DNA from: Candidatus Bathyarchaeota archaeon
GTDB taxonomy: Archaea > Thermoproteota > Bathyarchaeia > RBG-16-48-13 > GCA-020345945
DNA length: 5,286 nucleotides
Assembly: GCA_020345945.1 (NCBI GenBank)
Contig: CP070773.1
Location: forward strand, 961,176-966,461
Direction: 5' to 3'
A program made the position numbers and the translations under genes. The notes beneath the pieces were generated by a model. The model was not told the DNA's origin and made no database searches. It was given only the letters and a program-made list of their open reading frames with translations. Positions within the stretch are counted from its first letter, which is position 1; each line of letters opens with the position of its first letter. Positions 1 to 5,286 of the stretch are shown here, in pieces.

Positions 1-122
1 TTTTGTCCGAGCTTCAATCTGAACTCGGGTACGAGTCTTTCTAGGAAAGCTGCTAGCTGTGGTGTGTAGTACATCTCGTCCCAAGTGCTCGCTGCGTGGT
101 TGAAGTATGCTTTACGTTTCAT
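1..122 (-). CDS. Class I SAM-dependent methyltransferase, N-terminal fragment (runs off left edge)
   Basis: Partial gene: the start is in the window and the 3' part is missing. The 40 visible codons begin MKRKAYFNHAASTWDEMYY and continue with TPQLAAFLERLVPEFRLKLGQ. The pattern YF-x3-A-x-x-WDEM, followed by a helix and then LVP-x-F-x-LK-x-GQ, is the usual lead-in to a UbiE/Methyltransf_11-type Rossmann domain, where a VLDVGTGTG-like SAM-binding loop normally comes next, just beyond the window edge. The substrate cannot be told from this part. The start at 122 is the first ATG after an in-frame TGA two codons upstream. No usable Shine-Dalgarno is present, since GAGGG abuts the ATG. The acyltransferase gene ends 74 bp upstream on the same strand with no clear terminator or TATA box between, so cotranscription is possible. 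The family call rests on the N-terminal pattern only; the catalytic motif I is not visible. Confidence 0.65.
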   Translation of the reverse strand, partial: MKRKAYFNHAASTWDEMYYTPQLAAFLERLVPEFRLKLGQ

Positions 123-196
123 CCCTCAGTCATTCCTAAATCTCTAGCAACAATAGGAGTTGTACATTTTACCGTCTCTTCAAGGTGTAACGTCTC

Positions 197-1399
197 CTAT
201 TTTCGCCTCATTCCAAACAAGAATCTTGATGCATTGATCTTTCTAATAGGCACAAGTAGGATGGCTATGAGGGTAAATGATGCAAGTACGATGATGAGGT
301 ACCTCACAATCACGGCCAGATTTAGAGGAACAATATAGAATGCTGCCACGATGATCGCGGTCTGGTGTAAGATGTAGAATGGCAAGACAAGCTCATTTGT
401 GAGCCTTAAGAGTTTATTATTGAAGCTGAGGAGTCTCCGTCCAAATCCGAGAATAGTTATCACCCAACACCAGCCATTAAACGCCCAGAGAGTTGTGAAC
501 AATACATAGAAAATTGGATCGGCAAGAATCTCCGACCCAAACGCTCCAAAAAAAAGAATGATAAGTGTGCTAGTAATAATGCCTAGCAGAAATGCAGGTG
601 TTCTGTTCTTGTCTATCGACTCTTGAAACTGGGGATCAGACGCCAGCACGTAGGCTAGTATGAAGAACACCAGATAAGTAGGCAGTTTCCACCCACCATA
701 TCCACTCGGGAACACAAAAAATGGTCGTACAGCACTAACATCTACAACAAGCAGAGGAATCGCCAACAGGAAGATACCGCCACGCCTATTACAGACAGCA
801 GCCAGCTTTGAGATTCTGTCTCGATTCTCTTCTCTTCTCAGCCATTTGAAGAAGTGAGCTGTGATCAGCGAGAAGATTAGCAACCAGAAAAGGTACCAAA
901 GATAGATTCCCTGGTTTGCACCAGCAAAATATGTTGGGGACAGATAGACCTCAAAAGGGAACCCCCTCGTAAAATACAGCAAAGGAAAGAAATCGAAGAA
1001 GCTTCCGGAGAAATATCCGTTGAAGACGATCTCGTAGTAAACATGGACTGGAAGTATTACAAGTAAAGCGAATATGAAGGGTGTCATTAGTCGTTTGAAC
1101 CGCGCCTCAACGAACTGTCTTGGACTTCTTCTGGTTAGAGAGAAATAGGTCGCCATTCCCGAAATCGTGAAAAATAGTGGCATAATCCAGCCTGTGGCGA
1201 AGATATTGACTAAAGTAAACAACATGTCTGGCTGAGTGTCCATGATATGCCATCCAAATAAGACGAAGGGTCTTCCACAATGATACAAGAAGATCACGCC
1301 CATGGCAAGGACTCTCAGCCAATCAAGCCAATACCATCGCTCAGCCCTTGTCCCTCCCGGCGTTCCTGTATTAGACGATCTCGATGGTTGTCCATTCAT
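197..1399 (-). CDS. Acyltransferase-3 family membrane protein (OpgC/OafA-like)
   Basis: A 400-residue polytopic protein of the acyltransferase-3 superfamily, whose members move acyl groups (acetyl, succinyl) onto glycans or lipids across the membrane. After a short hydrophilic N-terminus, WLDWLRVLAMGVIFLYHCGRPF (split here only by reading: WLDWLRVLAM then GVIFLYHCGRPF) forms the first membrane helix with the expected histidine, H40. The second conserved block, F96-V-E-A-R-F-K-R-L-M-T-P107, carries the usual R-x-x-R-L-x-x-P signature. A C-terminal LPFYILHQT motif places a histidine at about 345, and about ten hydrophobic segments follow each other through the chain. Length and ending (FLFGMRRK) are typical for the OpgC/MdoC-like branch. 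OpgC succinylates periplasmic glucans in proteobacteria; in an archaeon the acceptor is unknown, perhaps a surface glycan or lipid headgroup. It has its own TATA box. Family assignment is firm; substrate is not. Confidence 0.9.
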   Translation of the reverse strand: MNGQPSRSSNTGTPGGTRAERWYWLDWLRVLAMGVIFLYHCGRPFVLFGWHIMDTQPDMLFTLVNIFATGWIMPLFFTISGMATYFSLTRRSPRQFVEARFKRLMTPFIFALLVILPVHVYYEIVFNGYFSGSFFDFFPLLYFTRGFPFEVYLSPTYFAGANQGIYLWYLFWLLIFSLITAHFFKWLRREENRDRISKLAAVCNRRGGIFLLAIPLLVVDVSAVRPFFVFPSGYGGWKLPTYLVFFILAYVLASDPQFQESIDKNRTPAFLLGIITSTLIILFFGAFGSEILADPIFYVLFTTLWAFNGWCWVITILGFGRRLLSFNNKLLRLTNELVLPFYILHQTAIIVAAFYIVPLNLAVIVRYLIIVLASFTLIAILLVPIRKINASRFLFGMRRK

Positions 1400-1444
1400 T
1401 GTTGGCTCATCTTCCCCTGAGATTCTAGATCCAGACAGTCAATT

Positions 1445-1452
1445 CTATATAA
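1445..1452 (-). promoter_or_regulatory. TATA box for the acyltransferase gene
   Basis: On the minus strand this reads TTATATAG, preceded by CTCC. It lies about 45 bp before the ATG at 1399, so initiation about 25 nt downstream would give a leader of roughly 20-25 nt. It sits just 9 bp past the stop codon of the YdeI-family gene, which argues that the acyltransferase has its own promoter despite the 62-bp gap. The expected leader holds GGGGAAG followed by a 4-codon upstream ORF. Confidence 0.6.
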
Positions 1453-1461
1453 GGAGTGTGA

Positions 1462-2025
1462 TTAATTCTCTCCGAGTTTTTTGTTCTGTGCCAATAGGTC
1501 TACAGATTTTTTTATCCTTCTCTGTCGGGTTTCTTCTCTCTTCGCGGTATCTACCCAGTAGGCGTAGGCTAGTTGTGCTGAAGGAGCGAGATTTTGGAAA
1601 TTCGTCAGTGCTGTCTTGTTCTTTGTCAAGGCTGATTTTAGATCTGGGGGGACAGTGAATTTCTTACTGGAGGGGACTGTTTGTTTATTCTCGATTCCTT
1701 TTTTGTATATTTCTAGGCCTTCTTTTGTCATGTATCCTTGTTTTATCATTCTTTCTGCTCTTTCAATATTGGACTCAGACCAGCGGCTTTGGGGTCTTCG
1801 GGGAGTATACCGCTGTATGAATCGCTCATCATCAATTCTTTTTATCTGTCCGTCAATCCAGCCGAAACAGACTGCTTCTTCAACAGCATCGTTATAGGCA
1901 ATAGATTGTTTCTTTGATTGTTTTTTGTAGATAACTAGCCAGACTGCTTTTTCGGAAAGATGGTTTTTTTGTAGCCATGACCGCCATTCCTTGCGACCCC
2001 TGAAGCGTAGCGGTTTTTTTTCCAT
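1462..2025 (-). CDS. YdeI/OmpD-associated (OmdA) family protein
   Basis: A soluble 187-residue protein matching the YdeI/OmdA family along its length. The N-terminal part has W14-R-x-W17-L-x-x-NH and VWLVIYKKQS, then AVEEAVCFGWIDG (47-59), the R-Y-T-P-R-R-P-Q-S-R-W-S block (72-83) with N86, and G97-Y-M-T-x-x-G-L. The C-terminal OmdA part shows F143-x-N-L-x-P-S and then YWVDTAKREETRQRRI (156-171). No signal peptide or membrane segment is present. Bacterial relatives are linked to resistance to antimicrobial peptides or bacteriocins and to porin association. An archaeon has no such porins, so the molecular role here is unknown. The start at 2025 is supported by an A/T-rich promoter element about 30 bp upstream; no real Shine-Dalgarno is seen. 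The coding sequence is lysine- and A-rich compared with its neighbours, which may hint at a separate history, but I have not measured this. Confidence 0.9.
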   Translation of the reverse strand: MEKKPLRFRGRKEWRSWLQKNHLSEKAVWLVIYKKQSKKQSIAYNDAVEEAVCFGWIDGQIKRIDDERFIQRYTPRRPQSRWSESNIERAERMIKQGYMTKEGLEIYKKGIENKQTVPSSKKFTVPPDLKSALTKNKTALTNFQNLAPSAQLAYAYWVDTAKREETRQRRIKKSVDLLAQNKKLGEN

Positions 2026-2055
2026 TTCTTTCTACTTCTTTGGAATCTGTGCTTG

Positions 2056-2064
2056 AATAGATAA
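2056..2064 (-). promoter_or_regulatory. TATA-like promoter element for the YdeI-family gene
   Basis: The minus strand reads GGTAATTATCTATTC here, with TTATCTATT as core. Its centre is about 35 bp before the ATG at 2025, so initiation about 26 nt downstream would leave a leader of about 10 nt. The same 9-mer TTATCTATT occurs upstream of the GIN-domain gene, which makes a shared promoter core plausible. Confidence 0.45.
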
Positions 2065-2089
2065 TTACCCGTTGGTATGAGGCTGAACT

Positions 2090-2164
2090 TTACCTATAGT
2101 TGGAATAGCCGTCAGTTGGGGTAACATACTCGCGCATATGTCTTATCTCTTCTTTCTTTGGCAT
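2090..2164 (-). CDS. Possible small protein, 24 residues, hypothetical
   Basis: A short open frame lies between the GIN-domain gene and the YdeI-family gene. It starts at ATG 2164, ends with TAA, and encodes MPKKEEIRHM followed by REYVTPTDGYSNYR. The composition is protein-like: charged, then Tyr/Thr/Pro/Gly-rich. The same frame stays open for eight codons before the ATG (VTAWCCEM), back to a TAG. CCTATAGATT at 2201-2210 on the minus strand is a possible TATA element that would give a leader of about 15 nt. The WCCEMPKKEEI start recalls small archaeal proteins that begin with a Cys pair and a KEE motif and continue into a coiled coil, but no coiled coil follows here. It could therefore be a genuine small protein, a truncated remnant, or chance. 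No function is proposed. Confidence 0.25.
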   Translation of the reverse strand: MPKKEEIRHMREYVTPTDGYSNYR

Positions 2165-2215
2165 CTCACAGCACCAGGCGGTGACCTACGATTGACGTGT
2201 AATCTATAGGATGGG

Positions 2216-2230
2216 AAGAAAAAGGGGGGG
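2216..2230 (-). terminator. Pyrimidine/T-rich terminator after the GIN-domain gene
   Basis: On the minus strand, 11 nt after the TAG stop of the GIN-domain gene, a run of seven C is followed by TTTTTCTT. Archaeal RNA polymerase terminates at T-rich stretches in the non-template strand without needing a hairpin, and none is apparent here. It is the only convincing T-run following a gene in the window. Confidence 0.5.
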
Positions 2231-2241
2231 AAGTTGAGCAT

Positions 2242-3027
2242 CTAACCAATCTTCTTTACTGTAGAGCCTCCCGAGGTCTCGATGTCTCCTAAGGTGGGGT
2301 CTCCAATATAGTAGAGGGTTGAGCCTGAACTTAAGTCAGCGTCCAGTCTGCCGTCAAGGTTTATGGTCGCGCTGCTTCCGCCACTGAGTTCGACGTTTGC
2401 GTTGTGAACACGGAACTCAGATAGATCTAGATTACTACCGCTACTGGCGTCGATGGTCAGATTGTTAGCCGACCCTTCCATTTTCACGCTGCTGCCCGAG
2501 GATAGGTCGAGTTCGATGTCGTGTGTTAGGCGGAATCCTTTTGCGGTAGCCGTTGTTCCGCTGGACAGATATATCTTGGACAGGTCGGGCATTGTGATCT
2601 CGGCTTTCAAGGTTACCGATCTGTAGGTGCCTAGCGTACGTGGTTTGAGGCCTATGGTCAGTGTTTCGCCTTGTTTGGTGACTTGGATGTCGTCGATTAC
2701 GTTGTCATCCGTCGTTATCTTGACACTGTATGATTTTGATTGGGCGATTTCAATCTGAAAGCCCATTCTCGCGCGGATGATGGTGAAGTCGCTGAAGTTC
2801 TTCTCCTGGGTGACTAGCGTTCCGGAACCAGTGACATTTCCAAATTGTAGAGAAGTCAGGACTACCCCTGCTCCTACAGTCATGAGGAGGAGCATCAAGA
2901 CGAAGGGAAGTATATTTCTTGCGGACCATCCTCTTTCTTGTCGAGGTTCACGCAGTGGTGCTCCGCACTTACGGCAATATTCGGAGTCATCCTTATTCTC
3001 GGTACCACATTCTCTGCAGTAATTCAT
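2242..3027 (-). CDS. Zinc-ribbon, single-TM, GIN-domain (DUF2807) beta-helix protein
   Basis: A 261-residue protein with three parts. Residues 4-21 form a short zinc ribbon with C4-x2-C7 and C18-x2-C21, ending CGAPL. A basic stretch (REPRQERGWSAR) then leads into one membrane helix at about 38-60. By the positive-inside rule the ribbon is cytoplasmic and the rest is outside. From about 78 to the end lies a GIN/DUF2807 domain, a putative surface-adhesin head. It shows F-S-D-F near its start and six SSG or SGG turns at 155, 176, 195, 215, 233 and 252, spaced 18-21 residues apart, as expected for successive rungs of a right-handed beta-helix. There is no separate signal peptide; the TM segment acts as anchor. 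The start codon sits directly before the first zinc ligands, so it is secure. The ligand or partner is unknown; sensing or surface structure are both possible. Domain calls are strong, function is not. Confidence 0.88.
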   Translation of the reverse strand: MNYCRECGTENKDDSEYCRKCGAPLREPRQERGWSARNILPFVLMLLLMTVGAGVVLTSLQFGNVTGSGTLVTQEKNFSDFTIIRARMGFQIEIAQSKSYSVKITTDDNVIDDIQVTKQGETLTIGLKPRTLGTYRSVTLKAEITMPDLSKIYLSSGTTATAKGFRLTHDIELDLSSGSSVKMEGSANNLTIDASSGSNLDLSEFRVHNANVELSGGSSATINLDGRLDADLSSGSTLYYIGDPTLGDIETSGGSTVKKIG

Positions 3028-3090
3028 TGTGTCTCTACTTCCATACTTTTCAACTGTCCACTTAATCTTGATGAACGCAAGGTCTCGGCA

Positions 3091-3126
3091 ATAGATAACG
3101 GCATGGTTTTTTTACATAGAATATAA
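3091..3126 (-). promoter_or_regulatory. Candidate promoter region for the GIN-domain gene
   Basis: Two TATA-like elements occur on the minus strand: TTATATTC (3126-3119) and TTATCTAT (3098-3091), separated by a run of seven A. The inner element would give a leader of about 40 nt and the outer about 70 nt. The inner one shares TTATCTATT with the promoter of the YdeI-family gene. A weaker ATTAAG at about 3061-3066 would give a short leader. I cannot decide between them. Confidence 0.35.
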
Positions 3127-3193
3127 CTGGCATTCTTCCCTCTTCCAAGACGTACTCGGTTATCTGCCGTATCTTTTCTTCGGTTGGTTTAAC

Positions 3194-4444
3194 CTAGAAG
3201 CCTGTTCTGGGTTTTTCCTTGCTTATGATTCCTACTTCCAGGATTTTTGTGTCACCTGCCATTCGGAAATATTCGTTTATTTCATGACAGATCCCTTTAC
3301 CGAAGCATACTAAAGCTAAGGACGTATGAACAGCTCTTTCAACTGTCAGGATTACCCCTTTGAATACGGAGAAGGGCAGGTCATTGAGGGGTAGATAGCC
3401 GAGGTTGGGAAATAGCCCCACATAGGCCAAGTAGGCTAACAGCCAACGGTCTCTTCTCAGCCCGTACAGGTAGACTCCGTAGATCATCGGGACAAGAAGA
3501 TAATACCTGAGGACCTGTGACGAAAAGATGACAGGAATTAAGGTTGACAGGAAACAGATGTGTACTAGTCCTTCCTCGGTTACCTCCTTTTTCATTGTTA
3601 CAATCGTCAGAAGAAGTACAAGACCTACGAGGACGAAGAGATGCGGTTGATAACCACGAACCAATTCATAGACTCGATTGTATATCGGAATGTCAGTACT
3701 AGTGTAGATGAACCAGAGAGTGCCCCATAACCCGTATCCGTCATGTGCGATCGTGCTCTTATAGAAGACTGCTTTATCCAGAAAATTTTGTGGATCATTA
3801 AGGTAGAACGGCAGGCAGACGAGAGGGAGAACAAGAGTGCCTAACAGATACTTCAATCCTTCCGTTCTCTTCCATCGAAGGAGATAGAGGAATATGAGTC
3901 CTGTTGCCAACAGCGTCCATTGCTTGGTCAAGGCTGAGATGGCAAACATGAAACCCCCAAGAAAGAAATGTTCCTTCAAGATCAAGAGAATTCCACAGAG
4001 AGAAAGGAAGACACCGATCGACTCGAACATCCCATAGTGAATCCCAACATAAGGCATAAAGGATACGAAGAGGAGGGCGAGAGGGAGTAGGATATCCTTC
4101 TTACTCTCTGTTCTCTTGTAGATCAAGAAAGTCACGAGGACATCGGAGAGGAAGATAAGCAGGAGATGGACTAGGCTCATGAACATCAGACCGAACGGGA
4201 GAAGGACATCTTCTAATCCTGAGAATGGGGTAAAAACAACAGACAGCATATAGGCCCAGAGAGGAGGGTAGAGGTACACATCCATAGTGTATATGTTCCA
4301 ACCGCTGAAGGTTACTGTGTAGCTGAACGATCTCCAACAATTCAGATGGTAAAAAACGAAATCTGGATCGATGAACCTGTTTATGATACCTAGGAGGACG
4401 ATTGGGAGAAGGCTATGGTTAGAAAAGATTGTGTTTCTTCTCAT
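3194..4444 (-). CDS. GT-C fold polytopic membrane glycosyltransferase (putative)
   Basis: A 416-residue protein with about ten hydrophobic segments, resembling GT-C enzymes that transfer sugars from polyprenyl-phosphate donors on the outer membrane face (GT87/DUF2029, PIG-M/ALG-like). After the first segment an outward loop contains D26-P-D28 and later Y59-P-P-L-W63, the usual YPP element. Further on are S100-D101, then H136-Y-G-M-F-E141-S (at the place of the QFDS-type motif), and S170-A-L-T-K174-Q175, the LKQ-like block. No soluble catalytic domain is fused. The last 35 residues are hydrophilic. The ATG at 4444 is the first after an in-frame TGA and has no Shine-Dalgarno. Donor and acceptor are unknown; protein N-glycan, lipid or surface polysaccharide assembly are possible. 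No other glycan genes adjoin it except the acyltransferase two genes downstream. It ends in TAG, after which the frame stays open for 43 codons. Confidence 0.75.
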   Translation of the reverse strand: MRRNTIFSNHSLLPIVLLGIINRFIDPDFVFYHLNCWRSFSYTVTFSGWNIYTMDVYLYPPLWAYMLSVVFTPFSGLEDVLLPFGLMFMSLVHLLLIFLSDVLVTFLIYKRTESKKDILLPLALLFVSFMPYVGIHYGMFESIGVFLSLCGILLILKEHFFLGGFMFAISALTKQWTLLATGLIFLYLLRWKRTEGLKYLLGTLVLPLVCLPFYLNDPQNFLDKAVFYKSTIAHDGYGLWGTLWFIYTSTDIPIYNRVYELVRGYQPHLFVLVGLVLLLTIVTMKKEVTEEGLVHICFLSTLIPVIFSSQVLRYYLLVPMIYGVYLYGLRRDRWLLAYLAYVGLFPNLGYLPLNDLPFSVFKGVILTVERAVHTSLALVCFGKGICHEINEYFRMAGDTKILEVGIISKEKPRTGF

Positions 4445-4470
4445 CCTGATCTTCGACCAAATTCAAACAG

Positions 4471-4478
4471 ATCATAAG
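4471..4478 (-). promoter_or_regulatory. Weak TATA-like element before the glycosyltransferase gene
   Basis: CTTATGAT on the minus strand is centred about 30 bp before the ATG at 4444. The spacing suits a near-leaderless transcript, but the match to an archaeal TATA box is poor. The rest of the 240-bp gap to the DinB gene shows no convincing gene or terminator. Confidence 0.25.
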
Positions 4479-4684
4479 GGTGATCTCCAGAATTGACTTG
4501 AGACCCTTAGGATACGCGGACAGTCTAATACGGCGACCTTGATAAGTCTATTTCTCTCAATCATGTGAAAATTTGATGTTTGGACTTATCTGATTACACG
4601 ACGTTGAATTCGCGATTTCAGATTTTTCAACAATTCTTGTCTTTATGAGGATTATTGGATGCGAGTGGTCTACTCGTGTTTTCG

Positions 4685-5197
4685 TCACTTTGGTTCCTTG
4701 TTTCGATTGTCAAGGTTGTACTTGTATCGCCAGAATGCGAGGTATGGGGGCTCTACGTCTATCTGCCAGAGAAGATCAGACAGCTCGCCGTAATGGATGA
4801 GATCCTCCGCTACCATGTGGGTGAGTGCCGTCTCGATACTGATCCTTGTATCAGGGGTGTCACCCCAAGGGATGACAATTCTTTTGCTCAATTCTTCTGG
4901 GGTGATTTTGGTCAAGTAGTCTTCTGTCTTCTCCTCCACATGAAGCATATATTTTTTCAGTGTGTCGAATTCTTTGAAATCATTGGGAGATGGAGTAGTC
5001 CAGTCTTTGTAACGGTCTAGAATGATGTAGTTGATCCAACGGTCTTCCACTATGGTTAGGTGGATGAATATGTTTCTCATAGAGTCGAAGCTGGAGCCTC
5101 GGGATTTTATCACCTCACTCCAAGGAAGCTTGGTGAGGGCTTTGAAGTAGAGTCTGCGAATACTATGGTTGTAGCGGACTAGTTCTTTGATGTCCAT
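4685..5197 (-). CDS. DinB/YfiT-like four-helix-bundle protein
   Basis: A 170-residue soluble protein of the DinB superfamily, whose members form a four-helix bundle with a divalent metal site; some are thiol-dependent S-transferases and many have no known reaction. Key positions fit: H46 in IFIHLTIVEDRWIN, where E51/W54 are also usual, and the last helix THMVAEDLIHYGELSDLLWQ (126-145) with H127, E131 and H135. In classical members the H-x3-H ligand pair lies at the 131/135 positions, so here the first ligand is replaced by Glu, a variant also seen in DinB subfamilies ending E-x3-H-x-G-E-L. The C-terminal IDVEPPYLAFW segment completes the family pattern. Length is normal. A TATA box whose 3' end is 22 nt from the ATG makes this transcript essentially leaderless and supports the start at 5197. 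Name dinB is not used because this family is unrelated to DNA polymerase IV. Confidence 0.88.
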   Translation of the reverse strand: MDIKELVRYNHSIRRLYFKALTKLPWSEVIKSRGSSFDSMRNIFIHLTIVEDRWINYIILDRYKDWTTPSPNDFKEFDTLKKYMLHVEEKTEDYLTKITPEELSKRIVIPWGDTPDTRISIETALTHMVAEDLIHYGELSDLLWQIDVEPPYLAFWRYKYNLDNRNKEPK

Positions 5198-5219
5198 AGA
5201 AACGGCTGGAGATTTCAGC

Positions 5220-5228
5220 TATTTAAAA
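5220..5228 (-). promoter_or_regulatory. TATA box for the DinB-family gene
   Basis: The minus strand reads CGTTTTAAATAGC; TTTTAAATA is a near-consensus archaeal TATA box. Its centre lies about 26 bp before position 5198, next to the ATG at 5197, so the mRNA should start at or within a base or two of the start codon. This is the strongest archaeal signature in the window. Confidence 0.75.
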
Positions 5229-5237
5229 CGTGTCTTC

Positions 5238-5250
5238 TCAAGGGACTTGA
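5238..5250 (+). repeat. Short inverted repeat upstream of the DinB-gene TATA box
   Basis: TCAAG-GGA-CTTGA is a perfect 5-bp inverted repeat with a 3-bp spacer. It lies 9 bp upstream of the TATA box, where an activator or repressor could bind. It is short enough to occur by chance. The last 36 bp of the window beyond it are A/T-rich and show no coding feature. Confidence 0.3.
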
Positions 5251-5286
5251 TGATTTGAGTAATTATCTTATTATTGGGGGTTGGTA

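Noticed and set aside
1505..1513. T-rich run on the plus strand as a plus-strand terminator
   Set aside because: It is the complement of Lys-rich codons in the YdeI-family gene, and no plus-strand gene ends there.
96..2025. Plus-strand open frames of 80-118 codons antisense to the acyltransferase and YdeI-family genes
   Set aside because: Their translations match no family, are rich in Ser/Phe/Leu as expected from reading a membrane-protein gene backwards, and lie opposite well-supported coding sequence.
2146..2241. Open frame after the TAG stop of the GIN-domain gene
   Set aside because: Its translation is dominated by Pro/Phe from the C7-T5 tract and then Arg-rich sequence, which fits a terminator region and not coding DNA.
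4472..4564. Minus-strand 30-codon ORF (MIERNRLIKVAVLDCPRI...) between the DinB and glycosyltransferase genes
   Set aside because: No good TATA element precedes it, it runs over the glycosyltransferase promoter candidate, and its length is within chance.
4655..5020. Plus-strand 121-codon open frame antisense to the DinB gene
   Set aside because: It overlaps a gene with clear family motifs, has no promoter signal and no recognisable domain; it is a shadow frame.
1..5286. CRISPR arrays, insertion sequences, tRNA or rRNA genes, riboswitches
   Set aside because: No spaced direct repeats, transposase motifs with terminal repeats, cloverleaf sequences or conserved RNA cores were seen on reading both strands.

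Overview
This window is most likely from an archaeon. Several starts have an A/T-rich TATA-like element on the minus strand at a spacing that gives leaderless or short-leader transcripts. The clearest are TTTTAAATA before the DinB gene and TTATATAG before the acyltransferase. Convincing Shine-Dalgarno sequences are absent, and the gene content (GT-C membrane glycosyltransferase, zinc ribbon fused to a GIN-type surface domain, DinB protein of the HYGEL type) is common in archaeal genomes. I cannot fix the phylum from sequence alone; a moderate-GC, mesophilic-type Thermoproteota or Asgard lineage would fit.

All recognisable genes lie on the minus strand, so transcription runs right to left. In that order they are: a DinB/YfiT-like helical-bundle protein (4685-5197); a polytopic GT-C glycosyltransferase (3194-4444); a zinc ribbon-TM-GIN (DUF2807) protein (2242-3027); a possible 24-residue small protein (2090-2164); a YdeI/OmdA-family protein (1462-2025); a polytopic acyltransferase-3 protein (197-1399); and the first 40 codons of a class I SAM methyltransferase that runs off the left edge (1-122).

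The intergenic gaps of 60-240 bp mostly hold a promoter candidate, so this looks like a row of singly transcribed genes rather than one operon. The possible exception is acyltransferase to methyltransferase, which has a 74-bp gap, no clear TATA box and no T-run. Three products (acyltransferase, GT-C enzyme, GIN protein) act at or across the membrane and could contribute to cell-surface glycan or envelope work, but nothing shows that they act together. The DinB and YdeI/OmdA proteins are poorly understood stand-alone families.

I found no RNA gene, CRISPR array, insertion sequence or long repeat. No clear new multi-gene system is visible. The points most worth checking are the small ORF at 2090-2164, the protein-like open frame after the TAG stop of the glycosyltransferase, short upstream ORFs overlapping three ATGA start codons, and the six-rung repeat of the GIN protein.
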